From: Halopelagius fulvigenes
GTDB lineage: Archaea; Halobacteriota; Halobacteria; Halobacteriales; Haloferacaceae
Assembly (NCBI RefSeq): GCF_042662625.1
Contig: NZ_JBHSXH010000009.1
Location: forward strand, 186,001 to 250,000
Length of the DNA: 64,000 bases
Reading direction: 5' to 3'
Part shown: positions 42,848 to 50,291 of the stretch, one piece after another
Position numbering within the stretch: the stretch's first letter is position 1
How the letters are laid out: each line of letters begins with the position of its first letter
Notes under the pieces: model-generated
What the model saw: the letters and a program-made list of their open reading frames with translations, nothing else
Database searches by the model: none
What the model was told of the DNA's origin: nothing
Program-made: the position numbers and the translations under genes

Positions 42848-43217
42848 GCCTCGACCCCGAACGCTCCCGACCGACGTTCTTCGAGACGCCGAACCCGGCG
42901 GCCGTCGCCGACGAGTTCCCGATCCGTGGATTATCGACCGCGTCCGCGTGGTTCGTTACTTCTCTGGGTACGCGCGCGAAGAATCAATTGAGTCCCCGCG
43001 TCGTTCCGGTGGACGACCCGGAGAGAGCGCCGTCCGGTCGGCGTTTCGCCGGGCCGACGACCCGTCCCGCGGTTCTTGACGCGCGTTCGACACGTCCCCG
43101 TCCGGCGGGTTGCGAATGTCCCGTTTTCCTGCGCGTTCTCCGTCGAAATAGGCCGCCACAAACGACTTGGGGTACCCAAAGGCACATTTACGCGCGACTC
43201 CAAAGGTTGTGCAACTG
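42848..43217. other. 370-base intergenic region upstream of PAN
   Basis: No convincing gene. Open frames here are short or rich in Arg/Thr/Ser, unlike the acidic proteins around. GC-rich inverted segments near 43025-43065 (ccgtccggtcggcg and cgggccgacgacccg) could form weak hairpins. The right-hand end holds the PAN promoter at 43186-43192. Confidence 0.5.
43186..43192 (+). promoter_or_regulatory. TATA-like box of the PAN gene
   Basis: ATTTACG is centred about 29 bases before the PAN ATG at 43218. No Shine-Dalgarno sequence intervenes; a leaderless start is inferred. Confidence 0.45.
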
Positions 43218-44447
43218 ATGTCCAGAAGCCCCTCTCTCCCTGAACGCCCTCGTCTGGACCTCGACCCGGAGATGTCCGAGGCCGAGCGCCTGTCGGCTAT
43301 CAGGCAGCACTTCGAGCGTCTCGTCGCGGTGAACGACGAGCTCGACGACCGACTCTCGGAGGCGCTCGACAGACGCGAGGAGTTGAAGGAGGAAGTCGAA
43401 CAGCTGAAGAACCGCAACGAGGCGCTGAAAACGTCGTCGCTGTACGTCGCGACGGTCGAAGAGGTGACCGACGACGGCGTCGTCATCAAACAGCACGGTA
43501 ACAACCAGGAGGTGCTGACCGACGCCTCGCCGCACCTCGATGCCGAAGTCGAGTCCGGCGACCGCGTCGCCATCAACGACTCCTTCGCCATCCAGACGCT
43601 GTTGGACGACGAGACGGACTCGCGCGCGCAGGCGATGGAGGTCGACCGGTCGCCCGACGTCCGGTACGAGGACATCGGCGGCATCGACGAACAGGTCCGG
43701 GAGGTCCGCGAAGCGGTCGAGGACCCCCTCAAGAACCCCGAGATGTTCGAGGAAGTCGGCGTCGACCCGCCGTCCGGCGTCCTCCTGTACGGCCCGCCGG
43801 GCACCGGGAAGACGATGCTGGCGAAGGCCGTCGCCAACGAGACGGACGCGACGTTCATCAAGATGGCCGGGTCGGAACTCGTCCGGAAGTTCATCGGCGA
43901 GGGCTCCCGCCTCGTCCGCGACCTGTTCGAACTCGCCGCGGACCGCGAACCCGCCGTCATCTTCATTGACGAGATAGACGCCGTCGCCTCGAAGCGGACG
44001 GACTCGAAGACGTCCGGCGACGCGGAGGTCCAACGGACGATGATGCAGTTGCTCTCGGAGATGGACGGCTTCGACGACCGCGGCGAGATTCGCATCATGG
44101 CCGCGACGAACCGCTTCGACATGCTCGACGAGGCCATCCTCCGCCCCGGTCGGTTCGACCGCCTCATCGAGGTGCCCAAGCCCGCGCCGGAGGGTCGCCA
44201 GAAGATCCTGGAGATTCACACCCGCGACATGAACGTCGCCGACGACGTGGACTTCGCGGACTTCGCGGAGAAACTGGAGGACTACTCCGGCGCGGACATC
44301 GCCTCCCTCGCCACCGAGGCGGGGATGTTCGCCATCCGCGACGAACGGACGGAGGTCACCCGCGCGGACTTCGAGGCCGCCTACGAGAAACTCGAATCCA
44401 CCGACGACTCGACGACGCTTCCGGGCCACACCGACTACCAGTACTGA
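43218..44447 (+). CDS. pan: Proteasome-activating nucleotidase (PAN)
   Basis: A 409-residue AAA+ ATPase forming the hexameric ring that unfolds proteins for the 20S proteasome. An N-terminal coiled coil (about 25-75, NDELDDRLSEALDRREELKE) is followed by an OB-type domain and the AAA core. Walker A is GPPGTGKT (192-199), Walker B is AVIFIDEIDAVASKR, and the arginine-finger region is ILRPGRFDRLIEVPKP. The C-terminus ends HTDYQY; the penultimate residue is Gln, where the proteasome-docking HbYX motif would have Tyr. The ATG at 43218 fits the TATA box. Confidence 0.95.
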   Translation: MSRSPSLPERPRLDLDPEMSEAERLSAIRQHFERLVAVNDELDDRLSEALDRREELKEEVEQLKNRNEALKTSSLYVATVEEVTDDGVVIKQHGNNQEVLTDASPHLDAEVESGDRVAINDSFAIQTLLDDETDSRAQAMEVDRSPDVRYEDIGGIDEQVREVREAVEDPLKNPEMFEEVGVDPPSGVLLYGPPGTGKTMLAKAVANETDATFIKMAGSELVRKFIGEGSRLVRDLFELAADREPAVIFIDEIDAVASKRTDSKTSGDAEVQRTMMQLLSEMDGFDDRGEIRIMAATNRFDMLDEAILRPGRFDRLIEVPKPAPEGRQKILEIHTRDMNVADDVDFADFAEKLEDYSGADIASLATEAGMFAIRDERTEVTRADFEAAYEKLESTDDSTTLPGHTDYQY

Positions 44448-44502
44448 CTCCCGACGCCTTACTTTCGTAACTCCTTATTTCCCGCGCCGCCGTTCTCCGA
44501 CG

Positions 44503-44973
44503 ATGAGCACAATCTACGTGGTTCGCGGCGTGGGCACTGCGCCCACCAAGATGGCGTCGTACGACGCCGCCTTGGCCGCGGCCAACGTGCACAACTACAA
44601 CCTCGTCACCGTCTCCTCCATCGTCCCCGAGGGCGCGTCCGTCGAGGAGGTCGACACCGCGCCGAACCTCGGCCCGGCGGGCAATCGCCTGACGGTCGTG
44701 CAGGCGCGGGCGACGACGGCCGAGGAGGGCACCGTCGCCGCCGGACTCGGGTGGGCGACCGGACCGGGACCGGGCCTCTTCTACGAGGCGTCGGGCGAGG
44801 ACCCCGAGGCGGTCCGGCGGGCGGTCGAAGACGGGTTGGCGGCGGGCCGCGGCCTCCGCGAGTGGGAGTTCGACGACGAACGCGTCGTTATCACCGCCGC
44901 GGAGGCCGACGGCGAGGGGTACACCACGGCGGTCACCGTCGCCGCCTACGGCGAGAGCGAGCCGATACTGTGA
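44503..44973 (+). CDS. Pyruvoyl-dependent arginine decarboxylase
   Basis: A 156-residue PvlArgDC proenzyme. Self-cleavage in the TVSSIVPEGASVEEVD segment between Ser38 and Ser39 would make a beta chain and a pyruvoyl-bearing alpha chain. Other family segments are MSTIYVVRGVGTAPTKMASY, TVVQARATTAEEGTVAAGL and GPGPGLFYEASGE. The product agmatine feeds polyamines and the agmatidine modification of archaeal tRNA-Ile. A CTTATTTC-like box near 44477 may be its promoter. It is 55 bases after PAN in the same direction, probably separately transcribed. Confidence 0.93.
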   Translation: MSTIYVVRGVGTAPTKMASYDAALAAANVHNYNLVTVSSIVPEGASVEEVDTAPNLGPAGNRLTVVQARATTAEEGTVAAGLGWATGPGPGLFYEASGEDPEAVRRAVEDGLAAGRGLREWEFDDERVVITAAEADGEGYTTAVTVAAYGESEPIL

Positions 44974-45037
44974 TAGAGTTTCGCACCCTTCGACGGCTTT
45001 ATCAGCGTACTACGCTTATGAAGAGTGACTTATCCTC

Positions 45038-45418
45038 ATGAACGGAAACAACCCCTACGCGGGTTCTCCCGGCGTCGTCGATGCGGGCCGTCCGAGCGAG
45101 GACGACCTCTCGACAGAACAGGTCCGGACGCTGCGCGAGGCCGTCGCGGGAATCGTCTCCCGCACGCAGTCGTATCTTCCGGAGGGGTACGCCATCGGGT
45201 CGGAACTCTCCTACGGCAGCAACGGTCCGCAGGCGACGGTGGCCGTCCACCCGCCCGTCGGCCGGCCGGTCAGCGCCGGTTTCACCCCCGACGAGAACGA
45301 CTTGGAGTCGGGTCTCACCGACGACGACAGAGACGAAGTGGCTCGCGGACTCGCCGCCTCCGCGGCGTTTCAGGTCATGAACGCAGTCGGCGACGAACTC
45401 ACGCCGACCGCTCGCTGA
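45038..45418 (+). CDS. DUF5811-type haloarchaeal protein
   Basis: A 126-residue soluble protein starting MNGNNPYAGSPGVVDAGRPS. It continues LREAVAGIVSRTQSYLPEGY, ATVAVHPPVGRPVSAGFTPD and VARGLAASAAFQVMNAVGDE. This is the pattern of the haloarchaeal DUF5811 family, with no known function and no catalytic motif. A GCTTTATC box at 44996-45003 lies 38 bases before the ATG, predicting a very short leader. Confidence 0.8.
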   Translation: MNGNNPYAGSPGVVDAGRPSEDDLSTEQVRTLREAVAGIVSRTQSYLPEGYAIGSELSYGSNGPQATVAVHPPVGRPVSAGFTPDENDLESGLTDDDRDEVARGLAASAAFQVMNAVGDELTPTAR

Positions 45419-45520
45419 GGCGTCTCCGCGCGACGAACGCGTCACGCTATTCTGCGAAAACCGAGAGAGCGACGCTCGAACGAGACGGTTCTATCGCGAC
45501 CGTACCGAGCGGTCGCGGCC

Positions 45521-45757
45521 TCATCCGCGTCGGCCGAGGCGGTCGGGCATCGGCGGCTTCACGAACAGGCCGTAGGCGAGCAACGCCGCCGAGGGGAGAC
45601 CGCCGACGCCCGCGCCGACGGCGACCGGAACGGACGTGAGCACGGCACCGACCACGCCCAGCATCAGCGGAAGCGGCAACAACAGCAGCAGAACGTCGTA
45701 CTCCGACTCGAACGTCGGTACTATCGCTTCACCGGTCGGTGTCTGTCTCGTGCTCAT
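45521..45757 (-). CDS. Small membrane protein, two predicted helices
   Basis: A 78-residue protein starting MSTRQTPTGEAIVPTFESEY. Two hydrophobic segments, DVLLLLLPLPLMLGVVGAVL and GAGVGGLPSAALLAYGLFVK, leave a basic end (PPMPDRLGRRG). No family recognised; haloarchaea contain many such proteins. The ATG at 45755-45757 gives a polar N-terminus. It converges with the DUF5811 gene and is divergent from the Lrp-type regulator. Confidence 0.72.
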   Translation of the reverse strand: MSTRQTPTGEAIVPTFESEYDVLLLLLPLPLMLGVVGAVLTSVPVAVGAGVGGLPSAALLAYGLFVKPPMPDRLGRRG

Positions 45758-45910
45758 GTAACTCACCTCCGACGTAACGTATGGACGGCTCCGTAGTAAA
45801 TATTACTCCGAACCGCGATAGCCTATCCGCCGAACGTCTCCATAACTTACGAGGCGCTTCGAGGTCGGCCCCGCCGAAGCACGTTTGTCCGGGAGGGGCG
45901 AAGGCGGGGT

Positions 45911-46387
45911 ATGGATCCGTCTCCGCTGGACGTCGTGGATCAAGCCATCCTATTTCACCTCCAACGCGACGGTCGGCGCGCGATAACCGACATCGCGGAC
46001 GCGGTGGACGTCTCGGACAACACCGTCCGCAACCGCATCCGGAAGATGGAGGAGGAGGGCATCATCGAGGACTATCAGGCGAACGTCAACTACGACAACG
46101 CGGGGATTCAGCACCTGTTCATGTTCGTCTGCACGGCGCGCGTCGCCGAACGCGCCCGACTGGCCGCCGACGTTCGGAAGTACCCCGGCGTCGTCGAAGT
46201 CATCTCCCTCATGACCGGCAACGAGAACGTCTACGTCATCGCGGCGGCGAGAGCCAAAGACGACGTCACCAACCTCGCCTACGACATCGAGGACCTCGGA
46301 CTCCGAATCGAGCGGGAACACCTCATCTCGGACCACCATCGACAGGCGTTCAGCGGATTCTCGTCGGAACTCGCGTCCGACGATTAA
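45911..46387 (+). CDS. Lrp/AsnC-family transcription regulator
   Basis: A 158-residue regulator. The N-terminal winged helix-turn-helix reads DVVDQAILFHLQRDGRRAIT, DIADAVDVSDNTVRNRIRKM and EEEGIIEDYQANVNYD. The ligand-binding RAM-like domain follows with VFVCTARVAERARLAADVRK, VIEVISL-type sequence near residue 97 and ENVYVIAAARAKDDVTNLA. It is of haloarchaeal Lrp type and probably binds an amino acid or similar effector. Its target is unknown. The neighbours are small genes, so it may regulate genes elsewhere or itself. Confidence 0.92.
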   Translation: MDPSPLDVVDQAILFHLQRDGRRAITDIADAVDVSDNTVRNRIRKMEEEGIIEDYQANVNYDNAGIQHLFMFVCTARVAERARLAADVRKYPGVVEVISLMTGNENVYVIAAARAKDDVTNLAYDIEDLGLRIEREHLISDHHRQAFSGFSSELASDD

Positions 46388-46437
46388 TACTGGATGAGAA
46401 TTGAGGAAAATTAATCTCTTTTATATTGTCAGTCACG

Positions 46438-46446
46438 TTTTTATAC
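46438..46446 (+). promoter_or_regulatory. TATA box of the HalOD1/zinc-ribbon pair
   Basis: TTTTTATAC is centred 27 bases before the ATG at 46469, giving an ideal leaderless fit and supporting that start over the GTG at 46451. A second AT-rich box, cttttatattg, lies about 20 bases further upstream. Confidence 0.6.
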
Positions 46447-46468
46447 TCTAGTGGCGTACGAAGAGGCG

Positions 46469-46747
46469 ATGGTCTACACTCGAAATTCTCTCCGCGCAGA
46501 CGCCGCCGACAGCGTCACCGAACGTATTCTCATCTCGGTTGCGGACCGCGAAGGGACGGACGTGCTCTCGATGCCGCCGTTGTACGAGTCCGTCGACCCC
46601 GACGCCCTCGAACAGCTCGTCGCGTTCGGCGGTGTGGCCGAGATCTCCTTCACCTACCTCGGTTACGACGTTACCGTCGACGGCGACGGCAACGTTCGCG
46701 TCCGCAAGCTCGGGAACTCGTCCGGCGGCGACGCCGTCAGGGTGTGA
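46469..46747 (+). CDS. HalOD1 output-domain protein
   Basis: A 92-residue single-domain HalOD1 protein starting MVYTRNSLRADAADSVTERI. The domain core contains DVLSMPPLYESVDPDALEQL and FTYLGYDVTVDGDGNVRVRK, paralogous to the HalOD1 gene at 35750. HalOD1 occurs at the ends of haloarchaeal sensory proteins and as stand-alone units; a signalling role is presumed. It is followed after nine bases by a 41-residue zinc-ribbon gene that is probably co-transcribed. Confidence 0.85.
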   Translation: MVYTRNSLRADAADSVTERILISVADREGTDVLSMPPLYESVDPDALEQLVAFGGVAEISFTYLGYDVTVDGDGNVRVRKLGNSSGGDAVRV

Positions 46748-46756
46748 CGTAGGACG

Positions 46757-46882
46757 GTGCCGAAGAACGTCAGATGCGCTGAGTGCGGACTCGCACTGTT
46801 AGCCCTCGAATCGCTCGGCCCGACGCCGCTGGGACGCGACGAGTGTCCGAACTGCGGCGGCGCGGAGTTCAGTTTCGAGTGA
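46757..46882 (+). CDS. 41-residue zinc-ribbon micro-protein
   Basis: A GTG-initiated open frame of 41 codons plus TGA, starting VPKNVRCAECGLALLALESL and ending CPNCGGAEFSFE. Two CxxC pairs (CAEC and CPNC) about 23 residues apart make a complete zinc ribbon. Small zinc-finger proteins of this size are real and functionally relevant in Haloferax. The codon composition is haloarchaeal. It is nine bases downstream of the HalOD1 gene, so translation is likely coupled, and a role with it is inferred. Start choice (GTG 46757) is the only one preserving the first CxxC. Confidence 0.78.
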   Translation: MPKNVRCAECGLALLALESLGPTPLGRDECPNCGGAEFSFE

Positions 46883-46910
46883 CGGGGACGCCGCCGCCGG
46901 CGGGTCCGCG

Positions 46911-47102
46911 CTACTCCTCCGCCTCCTCTTCTTCCTCCTCCTCGAAGCCGTCGTTGACGGCCAACGGGAACAGGACGCCGACGACGACGACGACGGCGAC
47001 GAACATCCACGAGTTCCACCACACGAACTGCGACCCGACCGCCGAGAGGAGAAGCGCCAACGCTCCGAACCCCAGTATGACCTTGTTCTCTCGGGACACC
47101 AT
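46911..47102 (-). CDS. Small membrane protein with acidic tail
   Basis: A 63-residue protein starting MVSRENKVILGFGALALLLS. Two membrane segments (about 8-26 and 31-50, SWMFVAVVVVVGVLFPLAV) are followed by a Glu-rich tail ending EEEEEEEAEE. The ATG at 47100-47102 is chosen over one nine codons earlier because it begins with a polar, charged cap. No family recognised. It is downstream of infB in the same direction, 50 bases after its stop, and may be co-transcribed. Confidence 0.75.
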   Translation of the reverse strand: MVSRENKVILGFGALALLLSAVGSQFVWWNSWMFVAVVVVVGVLFPLAVNDGFEEEEEEEAEE

Positions 47103-47152
47103 GCGAGCGCGTTCGCGCGGAACGCACAAAAACGAGTACGTCCGTTAGGCCG

Positions 47153-48973
47153 TCACTTCCCCCAGAAGGGGTCGCGTTGGCGGTGCTTATCGAGATAGCC
47201 CGTGAGGGCCTCCAGTTCGTCCGCCGGGATGTCGTCGGACAGCTCCTGTTCGAGAATCTTCGCGTGCTTCTCGGGGAGTTGGACCCACAGTTCGTCGCCC
47301 TCCTCTATCTGGCGGCCGACCGTCGGCCCGTCGATGGCGACGGAGACGCGCTTGCCCGCGCGGGCCTTCGAGACGTCCTCGCCCTGTTGTTGGATGCCGG
47401 AGAGTTGACCGACGCGCTTCGGTTCGTTCCCCTCCCACTTCGCGATGTGCGTGTTGTTTTTCAGGGTCCCGGAGAGTATCTCCACGCCGACGACGGCCGG
47501 ACTCGACTGCCGGAACACGTGGTCTTCGAGGATGCGGAACCGGCAGGGCCGGACTATCTTGTCGAGCACCGTCTCCTGTTGGGCGCGTTTTCGCTCCTCG
47601 ACGAACTCCTCGTAGTCCTCGATGAGCTGGTAGATGACGTCGTCGTCGAACAGGCGCACGTCGTTCTCGTCGAGTTCCTTCTTCGCGTTCGGCAGGACGT
47701 CCACGTTGAAGCCGAGGATGACCTTGTGTTCGTCCTCGCGGGCCGTCGAGGCGATGGCCACGTCGCGCGGCGCGATGTCGCCGACTTCGGCGCGGAGGAC
47801 GGGCACTTCGGCCTCCTTCAGCGCGTTCGCCATCGCTTCGAGACTGCCGAGGGTGTCGGCTTTCACGACGACGCCCTCCTCCTCGGTGTCCACCTCTATC
47901 TCGGCGAGTTCGGCCTCGACTTCCGCGATGACGTCGTCTAGCTCTCGGTCGCGGACGACGCGAATCGGCGCGCCGGCCATCGCCAGTTCGAGGTCCGGCG
48001 CGGCGATTTTGATACCGGAGGCGGCGGTGACGGAGTCCACTTTGTTGAAGCGCTTCTCGGTCCGAATCTCGGCGTTCGGGCGCGGTTGCAGGAGGGCCCG
48101 CACGTCCGTCACGATGGGGCCGTCCATCCCGCCGACGACGACGGTGTCGTCCTCGGCGATGGTCCCGTCGTACAGCACCACGTCGAGCGTCGTCCCGAAC
48201 CCACGTTCGTCCTTGACTTCGAGGACCGTCCCCGCGCCGGGGCCGGCGACGTCTATCTCCATCTGCTCTTTCATGTAGCGCTGGGAGAGGCCCATGAGCA
48301 CCGCGAGCAGGTCCGGAATCCCCTCGCTCGTGATGGCGGAGATGGGGACGACGCCGACGTTCTTCTGGAAGTTCTGGACGCGCCAGTAGAGGTCCGCGGA
48401 GAACCCCTCGTCCGAGAGGTTCCCGATTATCTCGTAGAGGTTCGAGTCGAGTCGCTGGCTGGCGTTCTGCGACTGCTTTTCGTACGTCTGCTGGATGGGC
48501 GCGCCCTCGTGGGGGTTCCACCCGGGCGTCGTGTCTATCTTGTTCGCGGCGACGACGAACGGCGTGCCCGTCCGCTTGAGGATGTCGAGGGCCTCGATGG
48601 TCTGCGGTTGGAACCCGTCGTTGACGTCCACGACGACGATGGCGATGTCGGCGAGTGCGCCGCCGCGGGACCGCAGCGTCGTAAAGGAGTGGTGCCCCGG
48701 CGTGTCGATGAACAGCAGTCCCGGCAGGTCGAAGTCGCTGGGGTCCACGAGACTGCCCGCCATCTCGGACACCGTCTCCAAGGGGACGGCCGTCGCGCCG
48801 ATGTGCTGGGTGATAGCGCCCGCCTCGCCCTCGCTGACGGCGGAGCCGCGTATCTTGTCGAGCAGGGTCGTTTTCCCGTGGTCGACGTGCCCGAGAACGG
48901 CGACGATGGGGGTGCGGAGCGTGTTCGGTTCTGCGGCTGAGTTCGCGTCGGCGTCGGAGTCTGTGTCAGACAT
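47153..48973 (-). CDS. infB: Translation initiation factor aIF5B (IF-2 homologue)
   Basis: A 606-residue translational GTPase that promotes ribosomal subunit joining. The G domain begins at residue ~20: G1 GHVDHGKTT (28-36), G3 DTPGHHSFTTLRSRGGALAD and G4 NKID near residue 146. Domain II follows (GAGTVLEVKDERGFGTTLDV), then domain III and domain IV, the last binding initiator tRNA, at about 460-590. The short N-terminus is like archaeal aIF5B and unlike bacterial IF-2. A CTTAACT sequence near 49025 on the minus strand is a possible promoter with a ~25-base leader. Confidence 0.96.
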   Translation of the reverse strand: MSDTDSDADANSAAEPNTLRTPIVAVLGHVDHGKTTLLDKIRGSAVSEGEAGAITQHIGATAVPLETVSEMAGSLVDPSDFDLPGLLFIDTPGHHSFTTLRSRGGALADIAIVVVDVNDGFQPQTIEALDILKRTGTPFVVAANKIDTTPGWNPHEGAPIQQTYEKQSQNASQRLDSNLYEIIGNLSDEGFSADLYWRVQNFQKNVGVVPISAITSEGIPDLLAVLMGLSQRYMKEQMEIDVAGPGAGTVLEVKDERGFGTTLDVVLYDGTIAEDDTVVVGGMDGPIVTDVRALLQPRPNAEIRTEKRFNKVDSVTAASGIKIAAPDLELAMAGAPIRVVRDRELDDVIAEVEAELAEIEVDTEEEGVVVKADTLGSLEAMANALKEAEVPVLRAEVGDIAPRDVAIASTAREDEHKVILGFNVDVLPNAKKELDENDVRLFDDDVIYQLIEDYEEFVEERKRAQQETVLDKIVRPCRFRILEDHVFRQSSPAVVGVEILSGTLKNNTHIAKWEGNEPKRVGQLSGIQQQGEDVSKARAGKRVSVAIDGPTVGRQIEEGDELWVQLPEKHAKILEQELSDDIPADELEALTGYLDKHRQRDPFWGK

Positions 48974-49172
48974 GAAGAATCACCCCGGAGAAGTTCTCTT
49001 GTCCGTAGCCTGTTCGGGATCGCAGTTAAGTCCATCGTCACGTCCGGGCGGCGTTCGCGTCGGAAACGGCGTCTTCCGCTCCCTCGGGGACTGATAGCAC
49101 GGTTCGGGGTGCTCGAGCGCTCGGCGGTCCTCGCCGCCGGATTCGTCGGCCGGTCGTCAGACGGCCCGTGGA

Positions 49173-49179
49173 GTTTATG
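49173..49179 (+). promoter_or_regulatory. TATA-like box of the PRC-barrel gene
   Basis: GTTTATG is centred 28 bases before the ATG at 49204, consistent with a leaderless PRC-barrel/nob1 transcript. It also argues against the upstream in-frame ATG at 49168, which would lie in front of the box. Confidence 0.5.
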
Positions 49180-49203
49180 TGGGGCTACACGGTATGCACC
49201 TGC

Positions 49204-49449
49204 ATGGCCGACATACTCGCCGAAAACCTCTCGGGGAAGGCCGTCATGGGCTCGGACGGAACCGAGCTAGGACAGTTGTACAACATCACGATGGACTTGA
49301 AGACCGGCGCGCTACACGACTTGCTCGTCTCCCCGAACGACGAGGTTCGCCCGGGACAGTTCGCGTTCGAACAGGACGACCGAGGTCGATTCCGCGTCCC
49401 CGTCTCCCGCGTGCAGGCGGTCAAGGACTACATCGTCATCCAACGCTAA
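49204..49449 (+). CDS. PRC-barrel domain protein
   Basis: An 81-residue single PRC-barrel domain starting MADILAENLSGKAVMGSDGT. It continues LGQLYNITMDLKTGALHDLL, VSPNDEVRPGQFAFEQDDRG and RFRVPVSRVQAVKDYIVI. Archaeal stand-alone PRC-barrel proteins are usually next to RNA-processing or cell-division genes. Here it is nine bases upstream of the NOB1 ribonuclease, so a role in ribosomal RNA maturation like that of RimM, which has a PRC domain, is a sensible inference. The TATA box supports the chosen start. Confidence 0.9.
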   Translation: MADILAENLSGKAVMGSDGTELGQLYNITMDLKTGALHDLLVSPNDEVRPGQFAFEQDDRGRFRVPVSRVQAVKDYIVIQR

Positions 49450-49458
49450 TCGACGCCG

Positions 49459-49917
49459 ATGCACATCCTCGATTCTTCTGCGTTCATCAACGAGTACCAC
49501 ACCACAGAACAGACGGCCTCTATCCCCATGGTCAACGAGGAGTTGGAGGGAGAGGCGTCCTTCCGCTTCGACGCGATGGAAGGCTCCGGGATGCACATCC
49601 ACATCCCCGCCTCGGGCACCGTCGAGAAAGTCCGCCGCGCGGCGGGTGAGACGGGCGACCGGGAGACGCTCTCGGACACCGACATCCGCCTTCTGGCCGC
49701 CGCCTTCGAACTCGACGGCGTCCTCGTGACCGACGACTACGCGATGCAGAACGTCGCCGACAAACTCAACGTGCAGGTCGAAGTCATCGCGCAGGACGGC
49801 ATCTCCGAGCAGCGAAACTGGAAGTACCAGTGTCAGGGCTGCGGGCGCGAGTTCGACGACAACAAGGACCGCTGTCCCGTCTGCGGGATGGACCTCGCGC
49901 GGAAGAACCCGGCGTAA
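49459..49917 (+). CDS. NOB1-type endoribonuclease (16S rRNA 3'-end maturation)
   Basis: A 152-residue PIN-domain nuclease. The N-terminal motif HILDSSAFINE contains the first catalytic aspartate, DTDIRLLAAAFELDGVLVTD provides the central acidic residues, and DDYAMQNVADKLNV follows. The C-terminal zinc ribbon reads YQCQGCGREFDDNKDRCPVC. The archaeal NOB1 homologue is known to cleave the 3' end of precursor 16S rRNA. PIN domain plus zinc ribbon in 152 residues is the normal archaeal form. It follows the PRC-barrel gene by nine bases. Confidence 0.93.
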   Translation: MHILDSSAFINEYHTTEQTASIPMVNEELEGEASFRFDAMEGSGMHIHIPASGTVEKVRRAAGETGDRETLSDTDIRLLAAAFELDGVLVTDDYAMQNVADKLNVQVEVIAQDGISEQRNWKYQCQGCGREFDDNKDRCPVCGMDLARKNPA

Positions 49918-50291
49918 CCGCCCACCCACCTTTTCACGCGGAGGGTTTCCTCGCGCGCCTCCGGCGCACTGCGGGAACCCTCCCCGCAAAAACCTGGAGG
50001 GAAAAAGGCCGCGAGGCTCGGCCTTCGGAAGAACGGGGTTCTTCCGCGCTCCCGTTCGCCTTCGGCTCACGGGAACTCCGGCCTCGCTCGCGGTACGAGA
50101 CGGTAGTGCGACCTGTTCTTGGATCACCGATTTCCGCGCATCGGTTACGTATCTGCATCTGGGACGAGTAACGACTCTGTCCTGTACCGCGAGGCGAGCG
50201 AAGCGACCCCTCGCGGCACTTTTTGGTCCAGATCTTTGGAGGGGGTTCGAGCGCGCCTCCGGCGCGCGAGGACCCCCTCAAAAAAGGTGGG
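49918..50291. repeat. Inverted-repeat-dense intergenic element between nob1 and the CPBP gene
   Basis: A 360-base gap with an unusual concentration of palindromes. Outer arms CCCACCTTTT (49925-49934) and AAAAGGTGGG (50282-50291) are perfect complements; the right arm overlaps the CPBP coding end. Inside are GGAGGGTT/AACCCTCC (49940-49983), GGAAGAAC/GTTCTTCC (50027-50045), TCCCGT/ACGGGA (50050-50074), an enclosing CCGCGAG/CTCGCGG (50009-50093), ACCGAT/ATCGGT (50126-50145), CCGCGAGG/CCTCGCGG (50187-50216) and a long stem at 50239-50279. The 15-mer gcgcgcctccggcgc occurs twice (49953, 50251). No open frame is convincing. Confidence 0.75.
50187..50224 (+). terminator. Hairpin plus T-tract downstream of nob1
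   Basis: A perfect 8-base-pair stem, CCGCGAGG (50187-50194) with CCTCGCGG (50209-50216), is followed four bases later by TTTTT at 50220-50224. It resembles an intrinsic terminator for the rightward PRC-barrel/nob1 transcript, about 300 bases after its stop. The function is inferred from structure only. Confidence 0.45.

Noticed and set aside
42931..43203. A 90-codon minus-strand frame upstream of PAN
   Set aside because: Very basic (Arg/Thr-rich), no ribosome site or family resemblance, and it covers the PAN promoter.
49168..49449. Longer PRC-barrel start at 49168
   Set aside because: It would lie before the TATA-like box at 49173 and adds non-family residues WGYTVCTC.
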